Origin: Desulfofundulus luciae
Lineage (GTDB): Bacteria > Bacillota > Desulfotomaculia > Desulfotomaculales > Desulfovirgulaceae
Direction of reading: 5' to 3'
NCBI RefSeq assembly: GCF_030813795.1
Contig: NZ_JAUSUX010000001.1
Location: 186,001-250,000, forward strand
Length of the DNA stretch: 64,000 nucleotides
A program made the translations under genes and the position numbers. This document shows, piece by piece, positions 7,496 through 18,568 of the stretch. The notes under the pieces are model-generated. The model worked only from the letters and a program-made list of their open reading frames with translations. It was not told where the DNA came from and ran no database searches. The stretch's first letter is position 1; every line of letters begins with the position of its first letter.

Positions 7496-7527
7496 AGGCG
7501 GGGCCTGTATCCAAACCGGCCCCGCCT
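7496..7527 (-). terminator. 10-bp perfect GC hairpin after DUF1659
   Basis: AGGCGGGGCC (7496-7505) pairs with 7518-7527 across a 12-base loop, starting 17 bases past the DUF1659 stop. No U-run follows on the minus strand. Confidence 0.5.
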
Positions 7528-7543
7528 CCCTATGCGCCAACCA

Positions 7544-7768
7544 TTACACCTGCACCAGGCGGGCGCTGTCAATCCGGTTCACGCCGGCCAGGGGGTATTC
7601 CTGCAGCCCGGCCAGGGCCTGGGCCACATCAAAGAGATCCTGGTCGGCGGCATCGGGGCGCACGTTATTCAGGTTTTTATTGCGGTAGACCGGGTTGCCC
7701 TCCCCGTCAAAGCCGGTTTGCAGCACCAGCCGCAGGACCGTGGTGCTGGGAACCTTGCTCACAGCCAT
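7544..7768 (-). CDS. DUF1659 family protein
   Basis: A 74-residue soluble protein from ATG 7768, with AGGAGGTG at 7785-7778. It matches the family in length and pattern: a basic start (MAVSKVP), VLRLVLQTGFDGEGNPVYRN, a middle helix with DLFDVAQALAGLQ, and SARLV at the end. Function is unknown; DUF1659, DUF2922 and YvrJ are often clustered in Firmicutes. It is the first gene after a consensus promoter (7852-7824) that has a perfect LexA-type palindrome between the predicted start of transcription and the ribosome site, so induction by DNA damage is a reasonable inference. Confidence 0.85.
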   Translation of the reverse strand: MAVSKVPSTTVLRLVLQTGFDGEGNPVYRNKNLNNVRPDAADQDLFDVAQALAGLQEYPLAGVNRIDSARLVQV

Positions 7769-7796
7769 AACGTGAAACACCTCCTTGAGCTTTGAC

Positions 7797-7810
7797 CGAA
7801 CACGTGTTCG
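7797..7810. promoter_or_regulatory. Perfect LexA/DinR (SOS) operator
   Basis: CGAACACGTGTTCG is a 14-bp perfect palindrome matching the Gram-positive LexA consensus CGAACRNRYGTTYG at every position. It lies 14 bases downstream of the -10 box on the minus strand, where a bound repressor would block transcription. Confidence 0.75.
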
Positions 7811-7823
7811 CCTTTATGGCTTT

Positions 7824-7852
7824 ATTATACCCCGGGCAGGGGGTACCGTCAA
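7824..7852 (-). promoter_or_regulatory. Consensus promoter for the DUF1659 cluster
   Basis: On the minus strand, TTGACG (7852-7847), exactly 17 bases, then TATAAT (7829-7824). This is one of the best sigma-A promoters in the window. Confidence 0.85.
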
Positions 7853-7971
7853 GGCCATAATTTGTCAGTTCATGTCTAATTTTGGAGCATTTCTATTTTA
7901 GGTACTTGTTGTATACCAGAATATGGTTGGCCAGCGTTGCTGCCGATTTTCAAGGTTGATGTCGATTTAAT

Positions 7972-8000
7972 TTGACACTATTCGGGCTATTTGCTAGAAT
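7972..8000 (+). promoter_or_regulatory. metK promoter
   Basis: TTGACA (7972-7977), a 17-base spacer and TAGAAT (7995-8000). The leader to the start codon is then only about 37 bases, too short for a SAM riboswitch. Confidence 0.85.
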
Positions 8001-8043
8001 AGTCGTGGCAGTTTTTGCCCGCAGGACATGGAGGTGAATTGTA

Positions 8044-9234
<1,191 letters not shown>

Positions 9235-9261
9235 GAGACCAGGCATATAGACATTGACAGC

Positions 9262-9293
9262 GCCGCATCCAACCGGGTTCACTGAATATTTAC
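9262..9293 (+). repeat. 32-bp dispersed repeat, copy 2
   Basis: Identical over 32 bases to the minus strand of 7067-7098, but here with no CCCAGCACTCAC element beside it. It lies 28 bases after metK. Confidence 0.85.
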
Positions 9294-9314
9294 ATTTAAA
9301 CGCCGGGTAACCCT

Positions 9315-9370
9315 ATCACCCCCGTTCGCGGTCCTGCATATGGTGGAGCAGGGGCGAATACGGGGGTGAT
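9315..9370. repeat. Imperfect 23-base inverted repeat before the 9.4-kb gene
   Basis: Arms 9315-9337 and 9348-9370 share ATCACCCCCGT and CCTGC blocks with a few mismatches around a ten-base loop. The right arm overlaps the proposed GTG start at 9366, so the structure could affect translation. Confidence 0.5.
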
Positions 9371-9854
9371 TGACTTGCTGGTGCAGTTTCTCCTGGCGCT
9401 CTGGCTGGTGTGGCTCGTGCTGGTAGTGGTGAAGGTGTGCCGCCTGGTTCTGGTTTGCCGCCGTTATGCCGGGCATAGCCGGGGAAAACTGGTGTTGCTC
9501 CTGGGCAACCAGGATCAGGCCTGCGAGGGGTTTTTACGCCGGCTGGCTTTTGGATGTGAACTTTTGTTTCCCCGGGTGGAAATGGCCGTGGTGGTGGATG
9601 AACACAGTTGCGACGATACCTTTGGGATTGCCCGCATCCTAGGCCGCAAGCTGGGCTTCAGCGCCCTGCGGGCGAGGGAAACCAGCGGTGAGGAAAAGGC
9701 GGCCCTTTCGGCCATGCTGGTGCGCCTGCCGGGAGAACCCCGGAACGGCCTGGTTGGTGGGAAAAAACCCACCTGGTATTACGATGCCCGGGGATTACAG
9801 GGCCGGAACCTTTTACGCACACCCGTATTGCGGCAGATGGGCTGGGCGGCCTGA
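9366..9854 (+). CDS. Membrane-anchored hypothetical protein with weak GT2-like fragment
   Basis: I do not recognise this 162-residue protein. Residues about 4-28 form one strong transmembrane helix rich in Leu and Val. The soluble part contains KLVLLLGNQDQACEGFLRRL and MAVVVDEHSCDDTFGIARIL. The VVVDEHSCDDT stretch recalls the nucleotide-binding edge of GT-A glycosyltransferases, where an acidic residue follows a beta strand, but the protein is too short for a complete enzyme. GTG 9366 and TTG 9375 are both possible starts, and both fall in the right arm of an inverted repeat. The GAF-GGDEF gene follows after 59 bases and may be co-transcribed. Confidence 0.6.
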   Translation: MIDLLVQFLLALWLVWLVLVVVKVCRLVLVCRRYAGHSRGKLVLLLGNQDQACEGFLRRLAFGCELLFPRVEMAVVVDEHSCDDTFGIARILGRKLGFSALRARETSGEEKAALSAMLVRLPGEPRNGLVGGKKPTWYYDARGLQGRNLLRTPVLRQMGWAA

Positions 9855-9913
9855 GGAACAGGGAGGAGGTAAACGACCTTTTCTTGTCGAAATAAACCCT
9901 TGAGGTGAGGAGT

Positions 9914-11611
9914 TTGAAGGGCATGCGTCGCATTACCCACGTTGCCTACACCTGGCTGGTCATCGGCCTGGGTGCGTGGGGCCTGGCGCGCCTTTTTTCT
10001 TTTCTGGACCTGGATTACGGCAGGCATTTTCTCGTTTTCATCGTCCTGGGGGTAGCCGCCGAGTGGCTGGCGGTCAACTTTCCCCACGGCCGGCTGTCGG
10101 GGGGTTTTGCACTGGTTCTGGCCACCTTTATCCTTTTTGATGCGCCGGCGGCGGCCTGGACCGGGGCCCTGGCCACCCTGATCAGTCAGGGGTTTTTGCC
10201 CCGGGGCAATCCCCTGCGGGCCGTTTTTTTCAATGCCGCCCAGCATGTGCTGGCGGTGATGGCCGGAAACTACGTTTTTCTCCGGGTTGCCGGTGCTGCC
10301 GGCAACCGGCTTACGGTGGAACTGGCCGCCGGCCTCCTTGCCTTTTCGGGGGCCTACTTTCTGGTGAATCACCTGCTGGTCTCTTTGTACGTTGCCCCCA
10401 GGAGATCCCTTTACCCCCTGCTTTCCTGGTGGGATGCCCTGCGCTGGGACGGGTTTACCTGCCTGTTCAGCATTCCCATAGGGCTGCTCATGGCCTTTTT
10501 GTACCGCGAAGCAGGTTTGTCCGGTGTGGTTCTCCTTTTCCTGCCCGTTCTGGTGGTACAGTTTGTCTTACGGTTATACGTGCATATGGAGCTGGTCAAC
10601 AGGGAATTGCTGGCCCTCTACCACGTGGCCCGGGGATTGAGCCAGAGGCTTGATGTGCAGGAAATGTTGGACCTGGTGCTTAAAGAGACCCGCCGGGTGG
10701 TATCTTATCACAGCGGGGTGATTTACCTGTGGTCTGAGGACAGGCGGTATTTAGAGGCCCGGGCGGCTGCCGGTCCTTTCAGGGAAAAATTATGTAAGAG
10801 CGTGGTTTTTTCAGGGGAAGGTTTTATCGGCTGGGTCTTAGAAAACGGTGAGCCGGAAATTGTTCACGATGTGCGGGAAGATCCCCGGGTTCGGCAGGAA
10901 CCGGGATTATTCCAGGTGCTGCGTTCTTTAATGGTTATTCCCCTTTCGGCCGACACAGGGAAGGTGGGTGTTCTGGTTATCGGGGATAAACGCCCCTTTG
11001 CCTTTAATGAAAACCACCTGCACACCGTTTCCGTCATTTGCGGCCAGGCGGCGATGGCCATTGCCAACGCCATCTTAATGGAGCGCCTGGCGGAAAGCGC
11101 CAATACCGACGGCCTGACTGGCATTTACAATCACCGTTATTTCACTTACCGGGCCGATGTCGAGTACCGGCGCACCCGGGATGCCGGGCTGCCCCTGGCG
11201 CTGATCATGCTGGATGTAGATAATTTCAAGCTGATCAACGACCGCTTCGGGCACGTGGCCGGGGATGCGGTGCTGGTGGAACTGGCCGGGCTCCTGCGGG
11301 ATGCCGTGGGTGAGGCGGGGGTGGTTTGCCGGTACGGTGGGGAAGAATTTGCCGTCCTCCTGCCCGGCTATGATGCCGCCCGGGCCGGTGCCCTGGCCGG
11401 GGAACTGAGGCGGCTGGTGCGGGAACATCATTTTGCGGTAGAGGGCATGCCCCGGCAGGTACGGATCAGCCTGGGGGTAGCGGCCTGCCCCCGGGATGCG
11501 GTGGATGTAACCACGCTGGTGCAACGGGCCGACCAGGCACTTTACGGGGCCAAAAAAGCAGGCAAAGATCGCGTGATGCTGTACGAGCAGTTAGCCGAAC
11601 TGCCGCGGTAG
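9914..11611 (+). CDS. Membrane-bound GAF-GGDEF diguanylate cyclase
   Basis: About 565 residues. The first 200 hold six or seven hydrophobic segments, a likely membrane sensor. A GAF domain follows at about 225-385 (SYHSGVIYLWSEDRRYLEARA through VISVICGQAAMAIANA). The C-terminal GGDEF domain begins at NTDGLTGIYNHRYF and has the active-site variant YGGEEFAVLLP, which is GGEEF and catalytically competent in known enzymes. No RxxD inhibitory site sits just before it. It should make cyclic di-GMP from two GTP. TTG 9914 fits GAGGTG six bases upstream; GTG 9905 and ATG 9923 are alternatives. The gene ends where a GAGAAGTG repeat begins. Confidence 0.9.
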   Translation: MKGMRRITHVAYTWLVIGLGAWGLARLFSFLDLDYGRHFLVFIVLGVAAEWLAVNFPHGRLSGGFALVLATFILFDAPAAAWTGALATLISQGFLPRGNPLRAVFFNAAQHVLAVMAGNYVFLRVAGAAGNRLTVELAAGLLAFSGAYFLVNHLLVSLYVAPRRSLYPLLSWWDALRWDGFTCLFSIPIGLLMAFLYREAGLSGVVLLFLPVLVVQFVLRLYVHMELVNRELLALYHVARGLSQRLDVQEMLDLVLKETRRVVSYHSGVIYLWSEDRRYLEARAAAGPFREKLCKSVVFSGEGFIGWVLENGEPEIVHDVREDPRVRQEPGLFQVLRSLMVIPLSADTGKVGVLVIGDKRPFAFNENHLHTVSVICGQAAMAIANAILMERLAESANTDGLTGIYNHRYFTYRADVEYRRTRDAGLPLALIMLDVDNFKLINDRFGHVAGDAVLVELAGLLRDAVGEAGVVCRYGGEEFAVLLPGYDAARAGALAGELRRLVREHHFAVEGMPRQVRISLGVAACPRDAVDVTTLVQRADQALYGAKKAGKDRVMLYEQLAELPR

Positions 11612-11671
11612 TGAGAAGTGGGAGGTGAGAAGTGGAAAGTGGGAAGTAAGAAGTGAGAAGTGAAAAGTGGG
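11611..11671 (+). repeat. GAGAAGTG polypurine repeat array spanning the comFC start
   Basis: About seven degenerate units of GAGAAGTGG/GGAAGTAA, beginning in the stop codon of the diguanylate cyclase and running into the first codons of comFC. Same family as 6646-6676. Confidence 0.75.
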
Positions 11672-12555
11672 AGCTGATCGGGGTGCACCGTCTTTTAATC
11701 CCCCTGCGGGAACTGTGGAGCGATTTTCTGGATCTATTATTTCCCCCGTCCCGGGGGTGTCCCCTCTGTGGTGCCCCGGCGGAAGATGGAGAGCTTTGCC
11801 CCAGGTGCCGGGAGATGTTTTTAGACAACAGAATGCCGGTTGGCTGTACTATTTGCGGCTGCTTTCAGAGGCCGTCAGGAAAAAGAACCGGCACTCATGG
11901 TGAGGAGCCCGGAGGGTCTGGCAGTGGGGCTCTTGTCACAACTTCCCGGTCTACCGGCCGGGGCGGTGCTCCTTTCCCGCACCTGCTCTGCCCCCGGTGT
12001 GGGTCCGGGCGCCCTCCCTTTAACGCGGCCCGGGCCGTCGGTCCCTACGAAGGCGTGTTGAAAGAAGCTGTCCTGCGCCTGAAGTTTCGCCGGGAGCGGG
12101 GACTGGCACGCCCCCTGGGACGTCTTTTGGCCGCGGTGGCCCGGGAAATAGTTCCCCCTGGAACGCTTCCCCTTGTGGTCCCGGTGCCCCTTTCCCGGAA
12201 ACGCATGCAGGCCCGGGGGTTTAATCAGGCCGAATGGCTGGCCCGGGAACTGTCCCTGACGCTGGGCTGGTCCCTTGTGCCGGCCCTGCGCAAGGTGCGG
12301 GAAACTCCTCCCCAGACCGGGCTATCCCGCGCGGACCGTTTGAGCAATCTGTCAGGCTGCTTTGCTGTTGCCCCGGACGTTCTGCTGCCGGGGCGGGTGG
12401 TGCTCCTGGTGGATGATGTTTTCACCACCGGCTCGACCGTCCGGGAATGTACAAGTACCCTTCTTGCGGCGGGTGCGGCGGGGGTCTACGTGGTCACCGT
12501 GGCTGCTCCTTTTTGTTCGCGTGATTTGACAGCGGGTTCGCCGGGGGAGGCATAA
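11653..12555 (+). CDS. comFC: ComF family phosphoribosyltransferase-like protein
   Basis: ComFC-type protein, related to amidophosphoribosyltransferases and required for DNA uptake in competent Bacillus. The N-terminal zinc-finger region has CPLCG, CPRC, CTICGC and CPRCG pairs, with a Gly/Ser-rich insert of about 40 residues between the last two. The C-terminal PRT domain has VVPVPLSRKRMQARGFNQAE and the PRPP loop VVLLVDDVFTTGST. The start is uncertain: GTG 11653 lies inside a polypurine repeat without a clear site, and GTG 11683 is an alternative giving 290 residues. No comFA or comFB is adjacent. In Firmicutes comFC commonly lies a few genes before hpf-secA, as here. Confidence 0.9.
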   Translation: MRSEKWELIGVHRLLIPLRELWSDFLDLLFPPSRGCPLCGAPAEDGELCPRCREMFLDNRMPVGCTICGCFQRPSGKRTGTHGEEPGGSGSGALVTTSRSTGRGGAPFPHLLCPRCGSGRPPFNAARAVGPYEGVLKEAVLRLKFRRERGLARPLGRLLAAVAREIVPPGTLPLVVPVPLSRKRMQARGFNQAEWLARELSLTLGWSLVPALRKVRETPPQTGLSRADRLSNLSGCFAVAPDVLLPGRVVLLVDDVFTTGSTVRECTSTLLAAGAAGVYVVTVAAPFCSRDLTAGSPGEA

Positions 12556-12594
12556 ATGTAACTTAATGTGACAAAATTTTTGCTCACCAACAGT

Positions 12595-12685
12595 TTATCC
12601 AAATCCGAAAGGGTTGTCCGGCGGGTTATTAACAGGCTTATCCACATTATCCACAGCTTTTTCATCCACAGGAAACTTTTCCACA
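12595..12685 (+). promoter_or_regulatory. Cluster of five same-strand DnaA boxes
   Basis: Two perfect TTATCCACA boxes are directly abutted (12638-12646, 12647-12655). One-mismatch boxes TCATCCACA (12662-12670), TTTTCCACA (12677-12685) and TTATCCAAA (12595-12603) flank them. The last three starts are exactly 15 bases apart. The AT-rich stretch 12553-12590 adjoins. No dnaA or dnaN is nearby, so this is more likely a DnaA-titrating or regulatory cluster than oriC. The rest of 12556-12816 holds no gene I can support. Confidence 0.75.
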
Positions 12686-12816
12686 GGCGTTTTTCGACAT
12701 GGCGATCCCGGTTGGACGGTGCCGGGTGCCGTTTTCAACTGTGCGCAGCTCCTGGAATTTCTCCGGCCGGAGGCGGTGGGTTCAGGAGTAACGTATGGTC
12801 GATTACATGGCAGGCC

Positions 12817-12845
12817 TTGACATCAGGGGTTAAATATGTTAGTAT
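12817..12845 (+). promoter_or_regulatory. Cold-shock gene promoter
   Basis: TTGACA (12817-12822), 17 bases, then TAGTAT (12840-12845), giving a leader of about 50 bases before the ATG at 12901. Confidence 0.8.
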
Positions 12846-12900
12846 TCACCTGCGTGTGTGTGCAAGCACCCACGGGATTTTATGCTGGGAGGAATGTTTC

Positions 12901-13098
12901 ATGCAGGGAAGAGTCAAGTGGTTCAGCGCCGAGAAGGGTTACGGTTTCATCGAGAGGGAGGACGGCAAGGATGTCTTTGTTCACTTCTCGGCCATCCAGG
13001 AAGAAGGGTTCAAAACCCTGAACGAAGGTCAGCTCGTGGAGTTTGATATCGTCGAGGGTGCCCGTGGGCCTCAGGCGGCCAATGTGGTGAAGTTATAA
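12901..13098 (+). CDS. Cold-shock domain protein
   Basis: A 65-residue single cold-shock domain (OB fold) that binds single-stranded RNA and DNA. RNP1 (KGYGFIE, residues about 13-19) and RNP2 (VFVHFSAI, about 26-33) are intact, and it starts [20 protein letters not shown] 12901 has GGAGG eight bases upstream. A longer reading of the same frame back to 12568 has no support, because it crosses the DnaA boxes and the promoter. It has its own promoter and a strong terminator, so it is a single-gene unit. Confidence 0.97.
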   Translation: MQGRVKWFSAEKGYGFIEREDGKDVFVHFSAIQEEGFKTLNEGQLVEFDIVEGARGPQAANVVKL

Positions 13099-13111
13099 GT
13101 TTAGGGAGCAG

Positions 13112-13138
13112 AACCCCGGCCCGGTGGCCGGGGTTTTT
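13112..13138 (+). terminator. Rho-independent terminator of the cold-shock gene
   Basis: Nine-bp perfect stem AACCCCGGC/GCCGGGGTT with a six-base loop and a run of five T. Confidence 0.93.
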
Positions 13139-13224
13139 GGCATTTTTGCCAGGCGACAGGCAGGAATTCCGGCTATTTTCGGGAATAATATTAATACCAG
13201 GGACCAGAAAGGAGAGGGTGCCAG

Positions 13225-13746
13225 ATGAAAGTACAGGTACGGGGCAGGAACGTGGAAGTAACCAACGCCTTGAAGGAGTATGTGGAAAAGCGCCTGGGCA
13301 AGCTGGTGAAGTATCTCGACCTGATTGAAGAGGCGCAGGTAACCCTCACCGTGGAAAAGGATTCCCACCGGGTGGAAGTAACCATTCCCATCAACGGCAT
13401 CATTTTGCGGGGCGAGGAAAGCACCGGCGACATGTACGCCTCCATCGACCTGGTGGTGGAAAAGCTGGAAAAACAAATCGAGCGCTATAAGGGCAGGCTG
13501 TACCGCCGCCTGGGCCGCCAGAACACGGAGGTGAAAGCCGGGGACAATAAAAAGGAGGAAGACGGCCCCCAGATTGTGCGCACCAAGCGGTTTGCCATGA
13601 AGCCCATGTCCGTTGACGAAGCGGTAATGCAGATGAACCTTCTGGGGCACAGCTTTTTTGTCTTCTCCAACGCGGATACGGAAAAAGTCAACGTGGTGTA
13701 CCGGCGCAGGGACGGCAACTACGGCCTGATCGAGCCCGAGTTTTAA
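13225..13746 (+). CDS. hpf: Ribosome hibernation promoting factor, long form
   Basis: Binds the 30S decoding region and dimerises ribosomes into inactive 100S particles in stationary phase. The 173 residues are the long form. The N-terminal S30AE domain spans about 1-95 (MKVQVRGRNVEVTNALKEY). A linker follows, then the C-terminal dimerisation domain from about 118 (RTKRFAMKPMSVDEAVMQMN to GNYGLIEPEF). GGAGAGGG precedes ATG. It lies directly before secA, as in Bacillus subtilis (yvyD-secA-prfB). Confidence 0.96.
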   Translation: MKVQVRGRNVEVTNALKEYVEKRLGKLVKYLDLIEEAQVTLTVEKDSHRVEVTIPINGIILRGEESTGDMYASIDLVVEKLEKQIERYKGRLYRRLGRQNTEVKAGDNKKEEDGPQIVRTKRFAMKPMSVDEAVMQMNLLGHSFFVFSNADTEKVNVVYRRRDGNYGLIEPEF

Positions 13747-13786
13747 AGGTTTTACCCTCTAGAAATCCGCCGGCAGCAGCCTGTAC

Positions 13787-13815
13787 TTGAAACCGTCCCC
13801 GGCGGGTGCTACAAT
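13787..13815 (+). promoter_or_regulatory. secA promoter
   Basis: TTGAAA (13787-13792), 17 bases, TACAAT (13810-13815). Confidence 0.75.
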
Positions 13816-13835
13816 AAATACCGGAGTTACTTTGG

Positions 13836-13860
13836 AAGAGGAACCTTTACGGTTCCTCTT
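13836..13860 (+). promoter_or_regulatory. Hairpin in the secA leader
   Basis: Perfect 10-bp stem AAGAGGAACC/GGTTCCTCTT with a five-base loop, ending 8 bases before the GAAGGG ribosome site. No T-run follows, so it is more likely a translational or stability element than a terminator. Confidence 0.55.
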
Positions 13861-13880
13861 ATTTACGAAGGGTGATTTTT

Positions 13881-16520
<2,640 letters not shown>

Positions 16521-16550
16521 AGCCATCAAATAATAAGAGGTGAACAGGTT

Positions 16551-17652
16551 ATGTACGCCGAACTGTCCCGGGAACTGGAGAACCTGGGTAAACGCATCGA
16601 AGAATTGAGGGTTTCTCTTTGACATTGCCCAAAAGGAAGAGGAAATAAAGCGCCTCGAGGAAGCCATGCTGGACCCGGGCTTCTGGAATGACCCGGAACA
16701 GGCCCAGCAGGTGACGCAGAAGCTGGCCGCCTTAAAAGACCGGGTGGCCCGGTACCGGGAACTGACCCGGGGCCAGGAGGACCTGGCCGTCCTCCTGGCC
16801 CTGGGGGAAGAGGAGGAGGACGAGGCGGTGGCCCGGGAAGTGGCCGGGGAGCTGAAGAAGCTTGCCCGGCGGGTGGAGAAGATGGAGCTGGAGGTGCTGT
16901 TGAACGGCCCCTACGACCGGGGGAATGCCATTGTCTCCCTCCATGCCGGGGCCGGCGGCACCGAAGCCCAGGACTGGGTGGAGATGCTCCTGCGTATGTA
17001 CACCCGCTGGGCGGAGGAAAAGGGCTATCGGGTGGCCATCATGGATATGCTGCCCGGGGATGAGGCGGGCATAAAAAGCGTCACCTTTTCCGTGGCCGGA
17101 CCCAACGCCTACGGCTACCTGCGGGCGGAAAAGGGCGTCCACCGGCTGGTGCGCATTTCCCCCTTTGATGCCGCCGGGCGACGGCACACTTCCTTTGCCT
17201 CGGTGGATGTGCTGCCCGAGGTGGAAGAGGATATACAGGTGGAGATCAGGCCCGAGGACCTGAAAATCGACACTTTCCGCTCGAGTGGTGCCGGCGGGCA
17301 GCATGTGAATAAAACCGACTCGGCGGTGCGCATCACCCACCTGCCCACGGGCATTGTGGTCCAGTGTCAGAGTGAGCGTTCCCAGATTGCCAACCGCAAC
17401 GCGGCCATGAAACTGCTCAGGGCTAAGCTGCTGGATCTGGAAATAAAGAAAAAGGAGGCCGAACTGGCCGCCCTGCGGGGCGAGCAGGCGGAAATTGCCT
17501 GGGGCAACCAGATCCGCTCCTACGTCTTTCATCCCTACAGCCTGGTCAAGGACCACCGCACCGGGGTGGAGGTGGGCAACGTCCAGGCGGTCATGGACGG
17601 GGAAATAGACGAGTTTATCTCCGCCTATTTGCGGCAGAAGGCAAAAGGTTAG
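16551..17652 (+). CDS. prfB: Peptide chain release factor 2, programmed +1 frameshift
   Basis: Terminates translation at UGA and UAA. The gene is read in two frames: 16551-16619 (23 codons from ATG), then, after skipping T16620, 16621-17652, giving 366 residues. The in-frame stop is TGA 16620-16622. The downstream frame carries SPF (in RISPFDAAG), the stop-codon-recognition tripeptide of RF2, and the catalytic GGQ loop ([11 protein letters not shown]). Low RF2 stalls the ribosome at UGA and favours the shift, so the gene regulates itself. A caller that ignores the shift starts at ATG 16666 and loses the N-terminal 38 residues. A terminator follows at once. Confidence 0.97.
16605..16622 (+). 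promoter_or_regulatory. prfB programmed +1 frameshift site
   Basis: GAGGG (Shine-Dalgarno-like, 16607-16611) precedes the slippery CTT (16617-16619) and TGA followed by C. The order matches the classic RF2 site; the SD-like block is GAGGG rather than the canonical AGGGGG. Confidence 0.93.
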
Positions 17653-17679
17653 AACCAGTGCGAAGAGCACTGGTTTTTT
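17653..17679 (+). terminator. Terminator after prfB
   Basis: Nine-bp stem AACCAGTGC/GCACTGGTT, five-base loop, then six T. It starts immediately after the prfB stop. Confidence 0.93.
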
Positions 17680-17835
17680 ACAATTTCCCACAATTCCTTG
17701 ATAATTTTTCCGCATTCCACCTGTATATTTTAAGTGTGGTGGGGCTTGGCAAAGAAGGACCGCGTATGGGAATCCCGGTTTACCCAACCCTGACAAGGAA
17801 CTGGCTGCCATGCTGTCGAAAACAGAATGACAGGA

Positions 17836-17873
17836 AGCCGGACTCTCTTTTCGCAAGAGAGTCTGGCTTTTTG
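17836..17873 (+). terminator. Terminator or attenuator before the response regulator
   Basis: A 14-bp stem with one G-T pair (17836-17849 with 17855-17868) and a run of five T follows. It ends about 15 bases before the response-regulator ribosome site. It may stop read-through or attenuate the exporter operon. Confidence 0.7.
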
Positions 17874-17902
17874 GTAAAATGGAAAAAAAGGGGGATTGGC
17901 AC

Positions 17903-18568
17903 TTGTTTCGTGTTTTCCTGGTTGAAGATGAAGTAAATTTAAGTAAAATATTAACTTCCTACTTAGAAAAAGAGGGCTGGGAAGTACGGTCCTTTAATGA
18001 TGGGCAGTCCGCCCTGCAGGCCATGGGTGAGCACCCGCACCTGTGGATACTGGATATCATGCTTCCTGATATTGACGGTTACCAGCTCCTGCGCAGCATC
18101 AAAGAGGCGTCGCCGGACGTTCCGGTTATCTTCATATCGGCCCGGGATGCCGATCTGGATCGGATCATAGGCCTGGAGATGGGAAGTGACGATTACCTGG
18201 CAAAACCATTTTTACCCCGGGAACTGGTTATTCGCGTGCACCGTCTCCTGGAACGGGTTTACAAATCAACGCCGAAAAACCCGTTGATCGACCTGGGTTC
18301 CTATGTCCTGGATGAAGACAGGCGCATAGTTCTCAAGGGGCGGGAGAGCATCGAATTAACATCAAAAGAATTCGACCTTCTTTTGTATTTTGCCAGGCAC
18401 AGGGGACAGGCCCTGTCCCGGGAGCAGATTATCAACCGCGTATGGGGGGTGGATTACGTCGGCAGCGACCGGGTCGTAGACGACCTGGTGCGGCGGCTGC
18501 GGAAAAAAATGCCGGACCTCCGCATCGAAACCATATATGGCTTTGGATACAGGATGACGGTCAAATGA
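17903..18568 (+). CDS. OmpR/PhoB-family response regulator
   Basis: A 221-residue two-domain regulator. The receiver domain (about 1-115) has the acidic pair in VFLVEDEVN, phosphoacceptor Asp51 in LWILDIMLPD, and a Lys in DDYLAKPF. A winged-helix DNA-binding domain follows (about 125-220: ELTSKEFDLLLYFARHRG through IETIYGFGYRM). TTG 17903 has AAGGGGG eight bases upstream; ATG 17879 lacks a site. Its stop overlaps the start of the histidine kinase (ATGA). The target is probably the downstream exporter operon, by analogy with other kinase-regulator-MacAB sets. Confidence 0.94.
   Translation: MFRVFLVEDEVNLSKILTSYLEKEGWEVRSFNDGQSALQAMGEHPHLWILDIMLPDIDGYQLLRSIKEASPDVPVIFISARDADLDRIIGLEMGSDDYLAKPFLPRELVIRVHRLLERVYKSTPKNPLIDLGSYVLDEDRRIVLKGRESIELTSKEFDLLLYFARHRGQALSREQIINRVWGVDYVGSDRVVDDLVRRLRKKMPDLRIETIYGFGYRMTVK

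Noticed and set aside
7853-8043. S-box (SAM) riboswitch before metK
   Set aside because: The promoter at 7972-8000 leaves only about 37 bases of leader, and no S-box motif (GAGGGA, CGGCAACC) is present.
12568-12900. N-terminal extension of the cold-shock frame
   Set aside because: It crosses the DnaA boxes and the cold-shock promoter, and the protein would lose the normal cold-shock domain start at ATG 12901.
12556-12900. Chromosomal origin (oriC)
   Set aside because: DnaA boxes are present but no dnaA, dnaN, recF or gyr genes adjoin. Treated as a DnaA-binding cluster instead.
17658-17936. 92-codon frame across the prfB terminator
   Set aside because: It runs through the terminator hairpins, has no ribosome site, and overlaps the response regulator start.
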